From Hyphomicrobiales bacterium (GTDB lineage Bacteria; Pseudomonadota; Alphaproteobacteria; Rhizobiales; Xanthobacteraceae): 29,509 bases of DNA. The DNA lies in NCBI GenBank assembly GCA_016210825.1, contig JACQTM010000368.1, positions 1 through 29,509 on the forward strand, in the 5' to 3' direction. Numbering within the stretch: position 1 is the first letter of the stretch; each line of letters opens with the position of its first letter. A model generated the notes under the pieces. That model was not told the DNA's origin. It saw nothing but the letters and a program-made list of their open reading frames with translations, and searched no databases. This document shows positions 1-8,841 of the stretch, one piece after another. Made by a program: the position numbers and the translations under genes.

Positions 1-165
1 ATGGACACCGATGGGAATTCAATCCCCGGTCTATACGCCGCCGGTGAACTTGTCGGCGGACTGTTCTATTTCAACTATCCGGGAGGTACCGGACTGATGG
101 CAGGCTCAGTGTTCGGTAAGATCGCCGGGGGGGCTGCCGGCCGCCGGGCAGCTCAGTTACGTTAG
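1..165 (+). CDS. FAD-dependent dehydrogenase, C-terminal fragment (fumarate reductase/tricarballylate dehydrogenase-like)
   Basis: Reading frame 1 is open from the left edge to TAG at 163-165, giving 54 residues; the start lies outside the window. The fragment contains GLYAAGELVGG followed by a glycine-rich NYPGGTGLMAGSVFGKIAG. In the fumarate reductase/succinate dehydrogenase flavoprotein superfamily this is the last part of the FAD-binding domain, which contacts the flavin and the ADP ribose. TcuA-type and 3-ketosteroid-dehydrogenase-like oxidoreductases end in the same way. The exact substrate cannot be read from so short a piece. It lies upstream of, and on the same strand as, an ABC binding-protein gene, with 254 bases between them. 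That suggests a catabolic neighbour rather than necessarily the same transcript. Confidence 0.8.
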   Translation: MDTDGNSIPGLYAAGELVGGLFYFNYPGGTGLMAGSVFGKIAGGAAGRRAAQLR

Positions 166-419
166 GTGGTATCAAATAAATGCGATTGGAATAATCATCC
201 GACCGAAATGCCCATTGCATGGTCAATTCCAGGGGACTTAAGGGTCCTTAGGAAGGTGTTGATTCCCGCCCACCCTCAAATCGGCATGCTTGAGGCTATA
301 GCCCGCTTCTGAATAACCGCTTAGACTATTGGCATGAGCCACAAATAAGAATGCCAAGAGCACTCCGCTTTGGACGTGGCCACATTGTCCAGATTTCAAT
401 CCGAAAGGGAGGATATTCC
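166..419 (+). other. Intergenic leader before the first binding-protein gene
   Basis: No gene is supported here. A longer frame upstream of 420 (from 351) has no ribosome site and would put a non-signal stretch before a clear Tat signal peptide. The region presumably carries the promoter of the 420 gene. I see only a weak -35-like TTGAGG at 290-295 and no convincing -10 box. A short imperfect inverted repeat (GGAC/GTCC) lies near 234-248. The ribosome-binding site GGGAGGA is at 407-413. Confidence 0.4.
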
Positions 420-1796
420 ATGGACCAGAAAGTAGATCGCAGAAGTTTCCTAAACCAACTGGGCGTCACAGTCGGCGCTGCCGCTGCGTCGGCAGTGCCG
501 GTGATCGGCCCGGCCGAGGCCCAGACCGCCAGCGCTCCGAAGGGAAAGATTCCCGATACGCCGCTGAAGATGGGACACATGACGTTCCTCACCGGCCCGG
601 CTGCGGTGCTTGGTGAACCATCATTGAAGGGCCACATTCTCGCCGCCGAGGAGATCAACGCGAAGGGCGGCATCCTCGGCAAGCGCAAAATCGAGACGAT
701 CACCGCTGACGAAGCCGCAGGAACCGACGCCAACGTTAAAGAGCTTCGCCGCATGAAGCTTTCCGAGAAGATCGACATGTTCACCGGCGTCATCTCGAGC
801 GGCAACACGCCGGCGCTCGGGCCGGTGGCCGAGGAGCTCGGCCTGTTGACAATCTTCGTCGACGGCTGCACCGACTTCCTTTGGGACAAGGCAGTGCCGA
901 ATCCCAAATTTACGTTCCGTATCACCAATATTCAGTCGGCGGACGGCGTGACCTGCGCGGTCGCGGCGGCGCAAACCTGGCCGACGGCGAAGAAGATCGC
1001 GCACATTCACCCGGACTATTCTTACGGGCGTAATGCCTTCGACCACTTCACGCTCGCATACAAGAAGCTCGTGCCCGGCGCCGAGGTCGTCTCGGAAGGT
1101 TGGCCAAAGCTCGGCACTACCGACTTCACCGCCCATATCACCAAGGCGATGTCGGCGAATCCGGACATCATCATGTCGTCGGTCTGGGGTGGCGACTACG
1201 TGGCGATGTACAAACAAGCCCTGCGCTACGGCATGTTCAACAAGGCGAAGTTCGCGAGCACCATCGCGTTCGGCGTTGCGCCGCACGCGATCGGCAAGGA
1301 TCACCCCGAAGGCGTAATCGCCGGCGTGCACTCGAACTACTACTTCACATATCCAGCCGGCAATCGCTGGCCCGCCAACAAGACCTTCGTCGAGAAGTAC
1401 CACAAGCGCTGGAACGAGTATCCGAACTTCCAGTCGGATGGCGCGTACCACACGCTGCACATGTACCGGACGGCGGTCGAGAAGGCTAACAAGCTTACCG
1501 GCGGTTGGCCGGATGAAGAGGCGATCATCAGTCAACTCGAAGGCATGTATTTCGAGACCGCGGCTGGATACCTCTACATCCGCCCGGATAATCACCAGGG
1601 CTACAAGGACGCAGTGACTGGATTCAGCAAGAATGTGGACGCCTATCCGTTCCAGATTCTCGATCCGAATCGGATGATCACCATCCCGATCCGCAACATT
1701 ACGGCGCCTCCGGGATGGCCGAAGCCGGGTAGCGGTCACAACGATCCGACCTCGACCTTCAACTGGATCAAAGAGACCTGGCCGCAGGTGGCCTAA
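420..1796 (+). CDS. HAAT-type ABC transporter substrate-binding protein, Tat-exported
   Basis: This 458-residue periplasmic binding protein is of the branched-chain-amino-acid/amide type (Peripla_BP_6 fold). It captures a small ligand for a LivHM-type permease. ATG 420 is chosen because GGGAGGA lies 6-7 bases upstream and the product then opens with a Tat motif, DRRSFLNQLG (residues 6-15), a hydrophobic stretch and a probable cleavage site after PAEAQ. The mature part begins PLKMGHMTFLTGPAAVLGEPSLKGHILAAEE, the usual first strand-helix of this fold, and later has HPDYSYGRN and TTDFTAHITK. It is longer than LivK (about 370 residues). A hairpin separates it from the downstream operon containing livHMGF, its likely partner. 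Ligand unknown; urea, short amides, branched-chain amino acids or aromatic acids are all possible for this family. Confidence 0.93.
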   Translation: MDQKVDRRSFLNQLGVTVGAAAASAVPVIGPAEAQTASAPKGKIPDTPLKMGHMTFLTGPAAVLGEPSLKGHILAAEEINAKGGILGKRKIETITADEAAGTDANVKELRRMKLSEKIDMFTGVISSGNTPALGPVAEELGLLTIFVDGCTDFLWDKAVPNPKFTFRITNIQSADGVTCAVAAAQTWPTAKKIAHIHPDYSYGRNAFDHFTLAYKKLVPGAEVVSEGWPKLGTTDFTAHITKAMSANPDIIMSSVWGGDYVAMYKQALRYGMFNKAKFASTIAFGVAPHAIGKDHPEGVIAGVHSNYYFTYPAGNRWPANKTFVEKYHKRWNEYPNFQSDGAYHTLHMYRTAVEKANKLTGGWPDEEAIISQLEGMYFETAAGYLYIRPDNHQGYKDAVTGFSKNVDAYPFQILDPNRMITIPIRNITAPPGWPKPGSGHNDPTSTFNWIKETWPQVA

Positions 1797-1814
1797 CGCT
1801 CGCGCATTTAAACA

Positions 1815-1849
1815 GCCATGCCCTCGTCACCCGAGGGCATGGCCTTTTG
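1815..1849 (+). terminator. Perfect 12-bp hairpin after the binding-protein gene
   Basis: GCCATGCCCTCG (1815-1826) and CGAGGGCATGGC (1832-1843) are exact reverse complements around a 5-base loop, followed by CTTTTG. The stem is strong but the T tract is short, so this may be a partial terminator or an mRNA 3' stabiliser that makes the binding protein in excess over downstream products. An ATG at 1818 lies inside the stem and is an unlikely start for the next gene. Confidence 0.75.
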
Positions 1850-1883
1850 TCGCGATGCGACTGGCGTTGCTAACAGATCCCAC

Positions 1884-4178
1884 ATGTTTGCGTGGAAACT
1901 ATTGATTACAATCCAGGCTCGCGCGCTCGTCGCGGCGGCGCTGATTTGTGCCACGACATCTCTTGTTTGCGCTGCCCACGAAATTTCCTATTTTCCTTCG
2001 TTCTATCCGCAGGAAATTCGTATCGAGTCGCTCGATCCGGCCGCTGCGGCGCGGGAATTCGTCAGCAAGACTGATCCGTTGCATGTCTATCTTGGCGGCG
2101 CTCCGCGTTTCACTGGCCAACCTCCCGCGCATTTGAAATCGATCGCCTCGCTCAAATCGCTGATCGTCGCCGGCGTCAATCCGCAGTCGTCGCGCATGCA
2201 GAACCGCGATGCCCGCTGCGGTGCAATCGGACAAGCAGCTGCGGCGCTCGCGAAGCAGCCGGACATTGTTGCACATCCATTTCCGGTTACGCCCTATCAC
2301 GCCGATTATTTGAGCCACGCCGATATTGTTTCGGCGCCCAAGGCTGCGACGTCCCTCGCGCCACTAACATTTCGCGCAAGTAAAGTGCAAAGTTCACTGC
2401 TCTCACCGGATGTGAACGTTCATGCAACTAACTGGGACATTGAGCTCGGCGAAGTCGAAACGATGGAACTTAATCGCCAAGCTGGCGCCAATTTCAACGC
2501 CTGGCCGGCACCGCCATGGACAAAGGAGGGATGGTTCCAAGCCTTTCACCTGCTGCGCCCTTCCGTTACCGAGGCCAAGAGCCGCGAACGCGCCGACACG
2601 ATCCTCGATCGCCTCACCCATGGCGAATTCAAGGATCTGGCCGAAGAGACCAATCTTCAGCGCGATCTGCTGGGGACCCTAACCGCCGGCTGCGAGCGCG
2701 CCGTCGTCGGATATCGATTAAGGACTGAATTTCACAATGACGATTTTTCCAACGGAATCGAGCATATCCTTGTCGATTCGCAATCCGGATTTAATTCGCC
2801 GGTTGTCTTGCGCGCGGTAAAGCTTAAGGATTTTTTTTGGAATGGTTGGTTGCGCGTCGGTATCAATGAACGTCCGGCTGCGGCTTGGAATCCGCTTGCG
2901 GGTTTCACCGATGCGCCCGGTCGCCTGATTTGGGCGACCGTTGCTGACAATGCCTTTTATCCAATCCCCACCAACAGTCGCTGGGTTTCAAATCGTGCCG
3001 AGATTAGGCAAGGGGATGAATCAAGCGCCCAACGATCGATCCCGATTCCCCCGGATGCCCTGATCCCGCAGCCCCGTACTGGTTCGCTCGTGCCGGTCGG
3101 CGCGGGAAAAGGTGCGACCGCCAAAGTATTGTATCGGGTGCTGGCTTCTGCGTTCCAAGATGAAACCGTGCCGGAGGCGGCCGATCTACTCTACCCCTAC
3201 GCGCTCGCATACCGCTGGGGCGCAGACGAAAATAAGGACTCGACTTACGATCCGGATATTTCGTTAGCCACGCGATTGATGCGTGAACGATTACGCGGCG
3301 TCAAAATCATCAAGGTGGAGGAAATAGCGCTCCGGGTCGCGGACCTCACCTTCACCCATCGCAGCCCCATCGTCGAGGTCTATCTCAATAATCTTACATC
3401 TGACGAACAACAGAGCGCGTTGATCGCGCCGCCCTGGAGTGCCGTGCCCTGGCACGTACTCGCGCTCATGGAGGCTGCCGTCGAACGCGGGATTGCGGCG
3501 TTTTCGGAGAGCGAGGCCAAACGGCGCGGTGTACCTTGGCTCGATCTCGTCCGCGATCCGGCGCAACTCGTCAAGTTTCGCGCGCTTATTAAGGAATTTG
3601 CACAAACCGGCTATCGTCCCGCCGCGCTCGAAACCCTTGTCGGCCCTGAGACCGCTAAGGCGCGGTGGCAGATGCTCGACAAGTTTGTCGAGGAAAAAGG
3701 CCACGTACTCGTGACCAACGGACCATACCGGCTAAAAAGCTGGTCTGCCGAGTCGGCAGTCTTCGACGTGAATCGCGAATTCACTTACCCGGTCGGGCTT
3801 GGCACATTTAATGGGTTCGCCTATCCGCCGCGCGCGCTGATCACCAATGTCGAACAGGCAGACAATCGCGTGCTGGTTGCAGTCGATGCCGAATTCGCCG
3901 TGAAGGAACAACGCGACAGGCGCATCGTTCGCATGCCTTTGCGGCGCGAGACGTTGCGCGACACATTGCCGATCCAAACGATGCCGCGGTATGTCGCGAT
4001 TAGCGCCGATGGCCGGGTCGCAGCCGCCGGAGGCGCAACGCGGCTGCCGGACGGTCGATTTAATTTGTCGCTGCCGCCGAAGCTTCCGGCTGGCGCTTAT
4101 ACCTTGATCACGGCTATCTTTCTTGATGGGAATACGATTAATCCGCAGATCGGCCGCATTCAATATCAGAGTAAATAG
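1884..4178 (+). CDS. Two-module exported protein A (N-module + family-5-binding-protein-like C-module)
   Basis: This is a 764-residue exported protein of unknown function. ATG 1884 is chosen over 1818 because the latter lies inside the terminator stem; from 1884 the product opens with a clean Sec signal peptide (cleavage near residue 30, VCA-AHE). N-module, about 31-380: HEISYFPSFYPQEI (32-45), HPFPVTPYHADYLSHAD (131-147), only two cysteines (112 and 270), VKLKDFFWNGW. The whole module aligns with the separate protein at 7678. C-module, about 385-764: FQDETVPEAADLLYPYALAYRW from residue 424 and NGPYRLKSW from 612, resembling the FxDGxxxTAxDVxxS and GTGPYxLxxW motifs of family 5 solute-binding proteins (OppA/DppA). 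It aligns with the C-terminus of the protein at 9176. It lies 44 bases before livH, so probably co-transcribed. The family resemblance is my reading of motifs, not a search result. Confidence 0.85.
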   Translation: MFAWKLLITIQARALVAAALICATTSLVCAAHEISYFPSFYPQEIRIESLDPAAAAREFVSKTDPLHVYLGGAPRFTGQPPAHLKSIASLKSLIVAGVNPQSSRMQNRDARCGAIGQAAAALAKQPDIVAHPFPVTPYHADYLSHADIVSAPKAATSLAPLTFRASKVQSSLLSPDVNVHATNWDIELGEVETMELNRQAGANFNAWPAPPWTKEGWFQAFHLLRPSVTEAKSRERADTILDRLTHGEFKDLAEETNLQRDLLGTLTAGCERAVVGYRLRTEFHNDDFSNGIEHILVDSQSGFNSPVVLRAVKLKDFFWNGWLRVGINERPAAAWNPLAGFTDAPGRLIWATVADNAFYPIPTNSRWVSNRAEIRQGDESSAQRSIPIPPDALIPQPRTGSLVPVGAGKGATAKVLYRVLASAFQDETVPEAADLLYPYALAYRWGADENKDSTYDPDISLATRLMRERLRGVKIIKVEEIALRVADLTFTHRSPIVEVYLNNLTSDEQQSALIAPPWSAVPWHVLALMEAAVERGIAAFSESEAKRRGVPWLDLVRDPAQLVKFRALIKEFAQTGYRPAALETLVGPETAKARWQMLDKFVEEKGHVLVTNGPYRLKSWSAESAVFDVNREFTYPVGLGTFNGFAYPPRALITNVEQADNRVLVAVDAEFAVKEQRDRRIVRMPLRRETLRDTLPIQTMPRYVAISADGRVAAAGGATRLPDGRFNLSLPPKLPAGAYTLITAIFLDGNTINPQIGRIQYQSK

Positions 4179-4222
4179 AAATGCCGGGGGGCGTACGTGA
4201 TTTAAGGGGTTGAGGGGCAATC

Positions 4223-5113
4223 GTGACGATCTTCATCATTCAAATTCTCAATTCGTTCTTCTATGCGGCGGTCTTGTTTCTCATCGCCGCGGGATTGAGC
4301 CTGATCTATGGCGTTATGCGCATCGTCAACCTCGCGCATGGAACGCTCTATGCGCTCGGTGCCTATGTGTCTGCATGGGTGGTCGGCAGCGCGCTCGGTC
4401 ACGCGGTTTCCGGCACGTTGGGGTTGGCCGGATTGCTTTTGCTCCTGCCAATCGGCGCCGTGGTCGTCGCGGCGGTGGGCGCGGTGATTGAGCCGACGCT
4501 GCTGCGTCCGCTCTACCGGCGGCCGGAAGAGTATCACCTGCTGGTGACGTTCGGCCTGCTCATGATCATGGAAGACGTCATCAAGTTTCTGTTCGGTCCG
4601 ACGCCGCTCACAGCCGGCTTGATCATGGACCGCATGGGTAGCCTCCCGATCGGTCTATTGATCTATCCGACATACAACCTCGTCGTCATCGCGACCGGTT
4701 TCTTTGCGGCGATCGGCCTCTGGTGGTTCATCTATCGCACGAGATTTGGCGTCATCCTGCGCGCCACGTCGCAGGACCGGCGGATGGCCTCGGCGCTCGG
4801 TATCAATGTCGGCCGCGTTTATATTCAGGCTTTCGCTATCGGCTGCTTCATGGCGGGCCTAGGTGGCGCCATTGTCGTGCCGGCGCAGGCAGCGGTGCTC
4901 GGGATCGGCATCGAGGTGCTCGTTTTGGCCTTCGTCGTCGTGGTAGTCGGCGGTCTCGGCAGCCTGGAGGGCGCGCTCGTCGGCGCGCTTATTGTCAGCT
5001 TCGTGCGCACGGCCGGAATTCAGTTCTTTCCGGAGATCGAGCTTGCCGTGCTTTACTTGATCGCGACCGCCGTCCTTCTCGTTCGCCCAACCGGGCTGTT
5101 CGGGAGGGCATGA
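4223..5113 (+). CDS. livH: HAAT ABC transporter permease LivH-type
   Basis: This 296-residue inner-membrane permease is one half of the translocation pore of a branched-chain-amino-acid-type importer. It starts at GTG 4223, with TGAGGGG (4211-4217) just upstream. It has about eight hydrophobic segments and the family hallmarks GLSLIYGVMRIVNLAHG near residues 25-41 and the cytoplasmic ATPase-coupling stretch YRTRFGVILRATSQDRRMASALGINV near 170-195. GGLGSLEGALVGALIV follows near the end. It overlaps livM (ATGA at 5110-5113), a translational-coupling arrangement. It probably pairs with LivM downstream and receives ligand from the binding protein at 420 or from the unusual periplasmic proteins encoded on either side of this block. 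Confidence 0.93.
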   Translation: MTIFIIQILNSFFYAAVLFLIAAGLSLIYGVMRIVNLAHGTLYALGAYVSAWVVGSALGHAVSGTLGLAGLLLLLPIGAVVVAAVGAVIEPTLLRPLYRRPEEYHLLVTFGLLMIMEDVIKFLFGPTPLTAGLIMDRMGSLPIGLLIYPTYNLVVIATGFFAAIGLWWFIYRTRFGVILRATSQDRRMASALGINVGRVYIQAFAIGCFMAGLGGAIVVPAQAAVLGIGIEVLVLAFVVVVVGGLGSLEGALVGALIVSFVRTAGIQFFPEIELAVLYLIATAVLLVRPTGLFGRA

Positions 5114-5115
5114 GA

Positions 5116-6114
5116 ATGGGCAGTCCAGCAACTGGCGCCTCGACCTGGCGACTCTTGGTCGTCACGGTCATCATCCTCACCGCCCTGGCCGTATTGCCGC
5201 GGTTCGTCGAAATCTACCAAACACAGCTGCTCACCTACGGCTTGGTGTTCGCCATCGCCGCGCTCGGCTTCAATCTTCTGCTCGGCTATACCGGATTGCT
5301 GTCGTTCGGCCATTCCGCATATTTCGGCGCGGGCGCTTATGCGGTTGCATTCATCGTACGCGACCTCGGCGTTCAATCGATGGAGCTGTGCATCCTCGGC
5401 GGACTCGCCGCCACGATCCTGATCGCGGCGCTGTTCGGATTCGTCTGTGTACGTCACACGCGTATCTTCTTTGGTATTCTGACGCTCGCCTTGTCCCAGG
5501 TGCTCTGGAGCCTCGCCTTCAAATTCTTCTGGGTGACCGGCGGCACCGACGGCATCCGCGTCGCCTCCGCCAAACTCACGCTGTATGGCGGCCTCATCAA
5601 TTTCGCCGGGCCAGGCGCGTTCCAGCGCTTCGTCTATGCTTATTATTATTACGTGCTTGCATTGTTTGCGGTATCGACCGTGATTATGTGGGTGATTGTT
5701 CATTCGCCATTTGGCAAGGCGCTGCAGGCGATCCGCGACAATGAAGTCCGCGCGCGCTTTGTCGGCATCTCGGTGCAACGCTATCGCTGGATCGCTTTCA
5801 TGATCTCGGGCGCGTTTACCGGCCTCGCCGGCATCCTCTGGGTGCCGCTCAACGGATTGACCACGCCCGACATTCTTTATTGGCCATTCTCCGGCGAGAT
5901 CGTGTTCATGAGCGTGCTCGGCGGCTTTCGCACGTTCACCGGCCCGATCGTCGGCGCGGTGGTGTTCAATTATCTCAAGACCTATGCCGTCGCGAGCACC
6001 GAGTATTGGCAGCTGCTGCTCGGTCTCGTGCTTGTAATCCTGGTCATGGCGCTGCCGACCGGTATCGTCGGCACGGTTGCGCGGATGACATCAAAGTTGC
6101 GGGGGAGGATATGA
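5116..6114 (+). CDS. livM: HAAT ABC transporter permease LivM-type
   Basis: This is the second pore subunit, 332 residues from ATG 5116, which has GGGAGG (5102-5107) at good spacing. ATG 5110, overlapping the livH stop, is in frame and adds two residues. A longer frame back to 4723 runs antisense to sense in livH and is not real. The sequence shows the LivM signature GFNLLLGYTGLLSFGHSAYFGAGAYA near residues 50-75, SPFGKALQAIRDNEVRARFVGISV as the ATPase-coupling loop near 195-218, and SGEIVFMSVLGGFRTFTGPIVGAVVF near the C-terminus. Length is usual for the family, without the large N-terminal extension of enterobacterial LivM. It ends two bases before livG. Confidence 0.93.
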   Translation: MGSPATGASTWRLLVVTVIILTALAVLPRFVEIYQTQLLTYGLVFAIAALGFNLLLGYTGLLSFGHSAYFGAGAYAVAFIVRDLGVQSMELCILGGLAATILIAALFGFVCVRHTRIFFGILTLALSQVLWSLAFKFFWVTGGTDGIRVASAKLTLYGGLINFAGPGAFQRFVYAYYYYVLALFAVSTVIMWVIVHSPFGKALQAIRDNEVRARFVGISVQRYRWIAFMISGAFTGLAGILWVPLNGLTTPDILYWPFSGEIVFMSVLGGFRTFTGPIVGAVVFNYLKTYAVASTEYWQLLLGLVLVILVMALPTGIVGTVARMTSKLRGRI

Positions 6115-6115
6115 C

Positions 6116-6889
6116 ATGAACCTCCTCGAGACCGTCAACCTCAAGCGTTATTTCGGCGATACGCGCGCCGTCGATGATGTCAATCTGACCATCGCCGACG
6201 GCGAGTTCATCTCGCTCGTCGGCCCCAATGGCGCCGGCAAAACCTCGCTCTGTAACGTGGTCAGTGGCCTTCTGACATCCGATTCAGGAAAGATCATTTT
6301 CAAGGGGCATGACGTAACGCATGCCGCGGTAACGGCGCGAGTGCGGGCTGGAATTGCGCGCAGCTTCCAGCTTGTGAATTTGTTCGACGATCTGTCCGCG
6401 TTCGACAACGTTGCGCTGGCGGTTTTTTCCCGCGAGGGCAAGATCCGCAACATGGCGGCACTCGCCCACCTCGACCATGACGTAATCGTCGAAGCCGACA
6501 ATGTACTCGGCCAGTTCGGGCTCGCGGGAAAGCGCAATGAGACCGCGCGCGATCTCGCACAAGGCGAGCGCAAGCTGCTCGACGTGGCGCTGGCCTACGC
6601 GCTGCGGCCGAAGCTCCTGTTCCTCGATGAGCCGACGAGCGGCGTGAGCACCCGTGACAAGGGCCAGATCATGGATACCATCGCCTCCGTCGTTCGCGGC
6701 GAAGGCATCACGGCCGTAATCATCGAGCATGATATGGACGTCGTTTTTAAATATTCTAACCGCATTGTCGTGATGCATCAGGGCGCAATCCTGGCGCAAG
6801 GAACGCCGGATGCGATCAGGAATAACGATCAGGTAGCCATGATTCTGCTCGGCTCTTCCGGACCCGATGCATTTACGAGAAAGGATTGA
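6116..6889 (+). CDS. livG: HAAT ABC transporter ATPase LivG-type
   Basis: This cytoplasmic ATPase of 257 residues drives the LivHM pore. GGGGGAGG (6101-6108) precedes ATG 6116. Walker A GPNGAGKTS is at residues 36-44, Walker B LLFLDEPTSG and the switch histidine IIEHDMDVV follow, and the C-terminal tail typical of LivG (GTPDAIRNNDQVAMILLG) is present. The ABC signature reads LAQGERKLLDVALA rather than LSGGQ or the usual LivG form LAYGEQRRLEIA, and the D-loop is SGVST, so this copy is divergent. The gene overlaps the livF frame by a few bases, fitting one transcript. Confidence 0.93.
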   Translation: MNLLETVNLKRYFGDTRAVDDVNLTIADGEFISLVGPNGAGKTSLCNVVSGLLTSDSGKIIFKGHDVTHAAVTARVRAGIARSFQLVNLFDDLSAFDNVALAVFSREGKIRNMAALAHLDHDVIVEADNVLGQFGLAGKRNETARDLAQGERKLLDVALAYALRPKLLFLDEPTSGVSTRDKGQIMDTIASVVRGEGITAVIIEHDMDVVFKYSNRIVVMHQGAILAQGTPDAIRNNDQVAMILLGSSGPDAFTRKD

Positions 6890-6891
6890 TC

Positions 6892-7614
6892 GTGCTGCTC
6901 GACGTCAAGGCGATCGACACTTATCGCGGACCCGCGCATATCCTAAACGGGGTGTCCCTGCAGGTGGATAAGCAGGAGGTCGTCTGCCTTGTCGGACGCA
7001 ACGGCGCCGGTAAGACCACAACGATCGAAAGCATCATGGGCTTCCTGCCGGTCAGAACCGGCAAGATCGTATTCCATGACGAAGATCTTACGTCGCTGCC
7101 GCCGCATGAGCGGGCAAAGCGGGGAATCGGCTACTCGCCCGAGGATTGCGGCGTGTTTCCCGAACTCTCAGTCGGCGAAAACCTGATGATCAGCCAATGG
7201 CTCGGAGAGGAGATTGTGCGCAAGCGCAATAGCGGTCAGCGTTCCGATCCGCAGGCACAGGCCTTTTCAGTTTTTCCCGAGGTACAAAATCTGCTGCAGC
7301 GCCAAGGGCTGCATCTGAGCGGCGGACAACGCAAGATGGTCGCCGTTGCAAGGGCCATGATGCTGTCACCGACGCTGTTGCTGCTCGACGAGGCTTTCGA
7401 GGGGCTGGCACCGGTCGTCGTCAATCGCTTCACCGACGCAGTGATGAAGATCAAGGCGATGGGTATTTCAATCCTGATGGCGGAATCCCATCTCGGCGCG
7501 GCAACGCGCATCGGCGACCGCCTCTACGCCATCGATCGCGGCGAGATTATTTTTCACGGACCGCCAAAGGACGCCCTCATCGATGAAAAGGTGGTCAAGG
7601 CCCTGCGCGGTTAA
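6892..7614 (+). CDS. livF: HAAT ABC transporter ATPase LivF-type
   Basis: This is the second ATPase, 240 residues from GTG 6892. That start has GAGAAAGGA (6877-6885) about six bases upstream; a TTG at 6886 inside the livG stop region would add two residues but leaves no spacing. Walker A GRNGAGKTT is at residues 35-43, signature LSGGQRKMVAVARAM and Walker B LLLLDEAFEGLAP follow. The switch region reads AESH, where LivF proteins usually have VEQN. It is followed after 63 bases by the gene for protein B on the same strand, which suggests that B and the membrane protein are produced together with this importer. Confidence 0.92.
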   Translation: MLLDVKAIDTYRGPAHILNGVSLQVDKQEVVCLVGRNGAGKTTTIESIMGFLPVRTGKIVFHDEDLTSLPPHERAKRGIGYSPEDCGVFPELSVGENLMISQWLGEEIVRKRNSGQRSDPQAQAFSVFPEVQNLLQRQGLHLSGGQRKMVAVARAMMLSPTLLLLDEAFEGLAPVVVNRFTDAVMKIKAMGISILMAESHLGAATRIGDRLYAIDRGEIIFHGPPKDALIDEKVVKALRG

Positions 7615-7677
7615 TAATGCCGTGCAGTTTGACGCGCTCATGCGAACTGCCAGCCGCCACCATGCCAGGACGCCGTC

Positions 7678-8823
7678 ATGAAAGGTCGCATCGCGTCCGC
7701 CCTGCTGTTTTCCACACTGGCAGCAACGGTGGCCAGAAGCGGTCATGAACTGCCGATCTACCCCTCCTATTATCCGCACGAAATAAAGATCGAAACGGTT
7801 ACACCTGAACGCGCAGCGGCGATGCTGACCGCGGGGCAGATCCAGGCGCAGGTCGGCGCCGGGCTCCGGTTCGCCGAGACACCACCGCAATCGATCCGTA
7901 ATGTCGAGTCACTCGGCTCATTTGTCAGCGTCCGACTCAATCCTTCTTCCACATTTGCCAGGACGGAGAGGGACGCATGCGCCGCCGTCGGCGCTATTGC
8001 CCGCGATATCGCGGCGAGCCGTAAAGATCTGGTTTTTCATCCCTACCCGGTCACGCCGTTTCACGGCGACTATCTCCACCACGTCGATCTCGCCGAAGTG
8101 GCAAAAGTACGTCTTGCCGCCGAAAACACTGGCGCGGCAGCTCCCCGTATAGGCGATTTGAAGATACGAGCGGATCGCGCCCTGGCGGCGCGTCTCGGCC
8201 ATCCCAATTGGGCGGCGCTGAATGAATGGGATGCCGAAGTTGCGGAGGCAAGCGCGGCTGATCTGATGGCGTCCGCGACGCTCGCCGTGAATGGCTGGCT
8301 CGGCCCGTCTTGGCTGAAGGCGGGATGGTTTTATGCGCATCTTCTGCTGGCGCGGTCCAGCGGCGATGTTGACGCGGAGGCGCGCATCGGCGGCGCACGG
8401 CAACAGCTGCAGGCTGGCGCCTATGACAATGCTGTCGAACGCATTAATCTTGAGCGCGCGCTTGTGACCGAGTTGACGCGTGATTGCCGCAACATGATCG
8501 TCGGCTACACTGTTAAGCGCGAATACTTCACCGATGAGTTTTCCGCCGGCATCGAGAACATCGCCTACGACTCGATCAGCGGTCTCAATTCGGCAATTTT
8601 TGTCCGCACGGTAAAGCTAAAGGATTTTCCCTGGAACGGCTGGCTCTCGCTCGGCGTCGATGCAGTACCGTCATCGGCGTGGAATCCGATATCAGGCTTT
8701 TCCGATCCATTCGGACGGCTGATGTGGTCGGCGGTAGGTGACTCGGCACTGTTACCGTCGCCATACGACTCCGAATGGATGCTCAACCGGATATCCGATG
8801 TTCAGGCGACTCCGGTGCAATGA
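7678..8823 (+). CDS. Exported protein B, stand-alone homologue of the N-module of protein A
   Basis: This 381-residue protein has a short probable signal peptide (about residues 1-20; the boundary is unclear). It is clearly paralogous to residues 31-380 of the protein at 1884 and shares HELPIYPSYYPHEI, HPYPVTPFHGDYLHHVD, GWFYA, VKLKDFPWNGW and AWNPISGFSDPFGRLMW at matching spacing. It keeps the same two cysteines (101 and 270), the only ones in the mature protein, so a periplasmic disulphide is likely. It ends exactly where the C-module of protein A would begin, so B lacks that module. It lies 63 bases after livF and 18 bases before the cupredoxin-like gene. Function unknown. The conserved histidines and tyrosines might bind a metal or ligand, but no catalytic motif is recognised. 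Confidence 0.82.
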   Translation: MKGRIASALLFSTLAATVARSGHELPIYPSYYPHEIKIETVTPERAAAMLTAGQIQAQVGAGLRFAETPPQSIRNVESLGSFVSVRLNPSSTFARTERDACAAVGAIARDIAASRKDLVFHPYPVTPFHGDYLHHVDLAEVAKVRLAAENTGAAAPRIGDLKIRADRALAARLGHPNWAALNEWDAEVAEASAADLMASATLAVNGWLGPSWLKAGWFYAHLLLARSSGDVDAEARIGGARQQLQAGAYDNAVERINLERALVTELTRDCRNMIVGYTVKREYFTDEFSAGIENIAYDSISGLNSAIFVRTVKLKDFPWNGWLSLGVDAVPSSAWNPISGFSDPFGRLMWSAVGDSALLPSPYDSEWMLNRISDVQATPVQ

Positions 8824-8841
8824 CGAGAGAAAAACGCAGTA

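Noticed and set aside
621..1739. Long minus-strand open frame opposite the first binding-protein gene (372 codons)
   Set aside because: It is antisense to a well-supported gene, Arg/Asp/His-rich with no recognisable domain, as expected of a shadow frame in GC-rich DNA.
1818..1883. Upstream ATG 1818 as start of protein A
   Set aside because: It lies in the terminator stem and would place 22 non-signal residues before a clean signal peptide; ATG 1884 is better.
4723..5115. N-terminal extension of LivM back to 4723
   Set aside because: The extra 130 residues are an out-of-frame reading of livH; GGGAGG before 5116 marks the real start.
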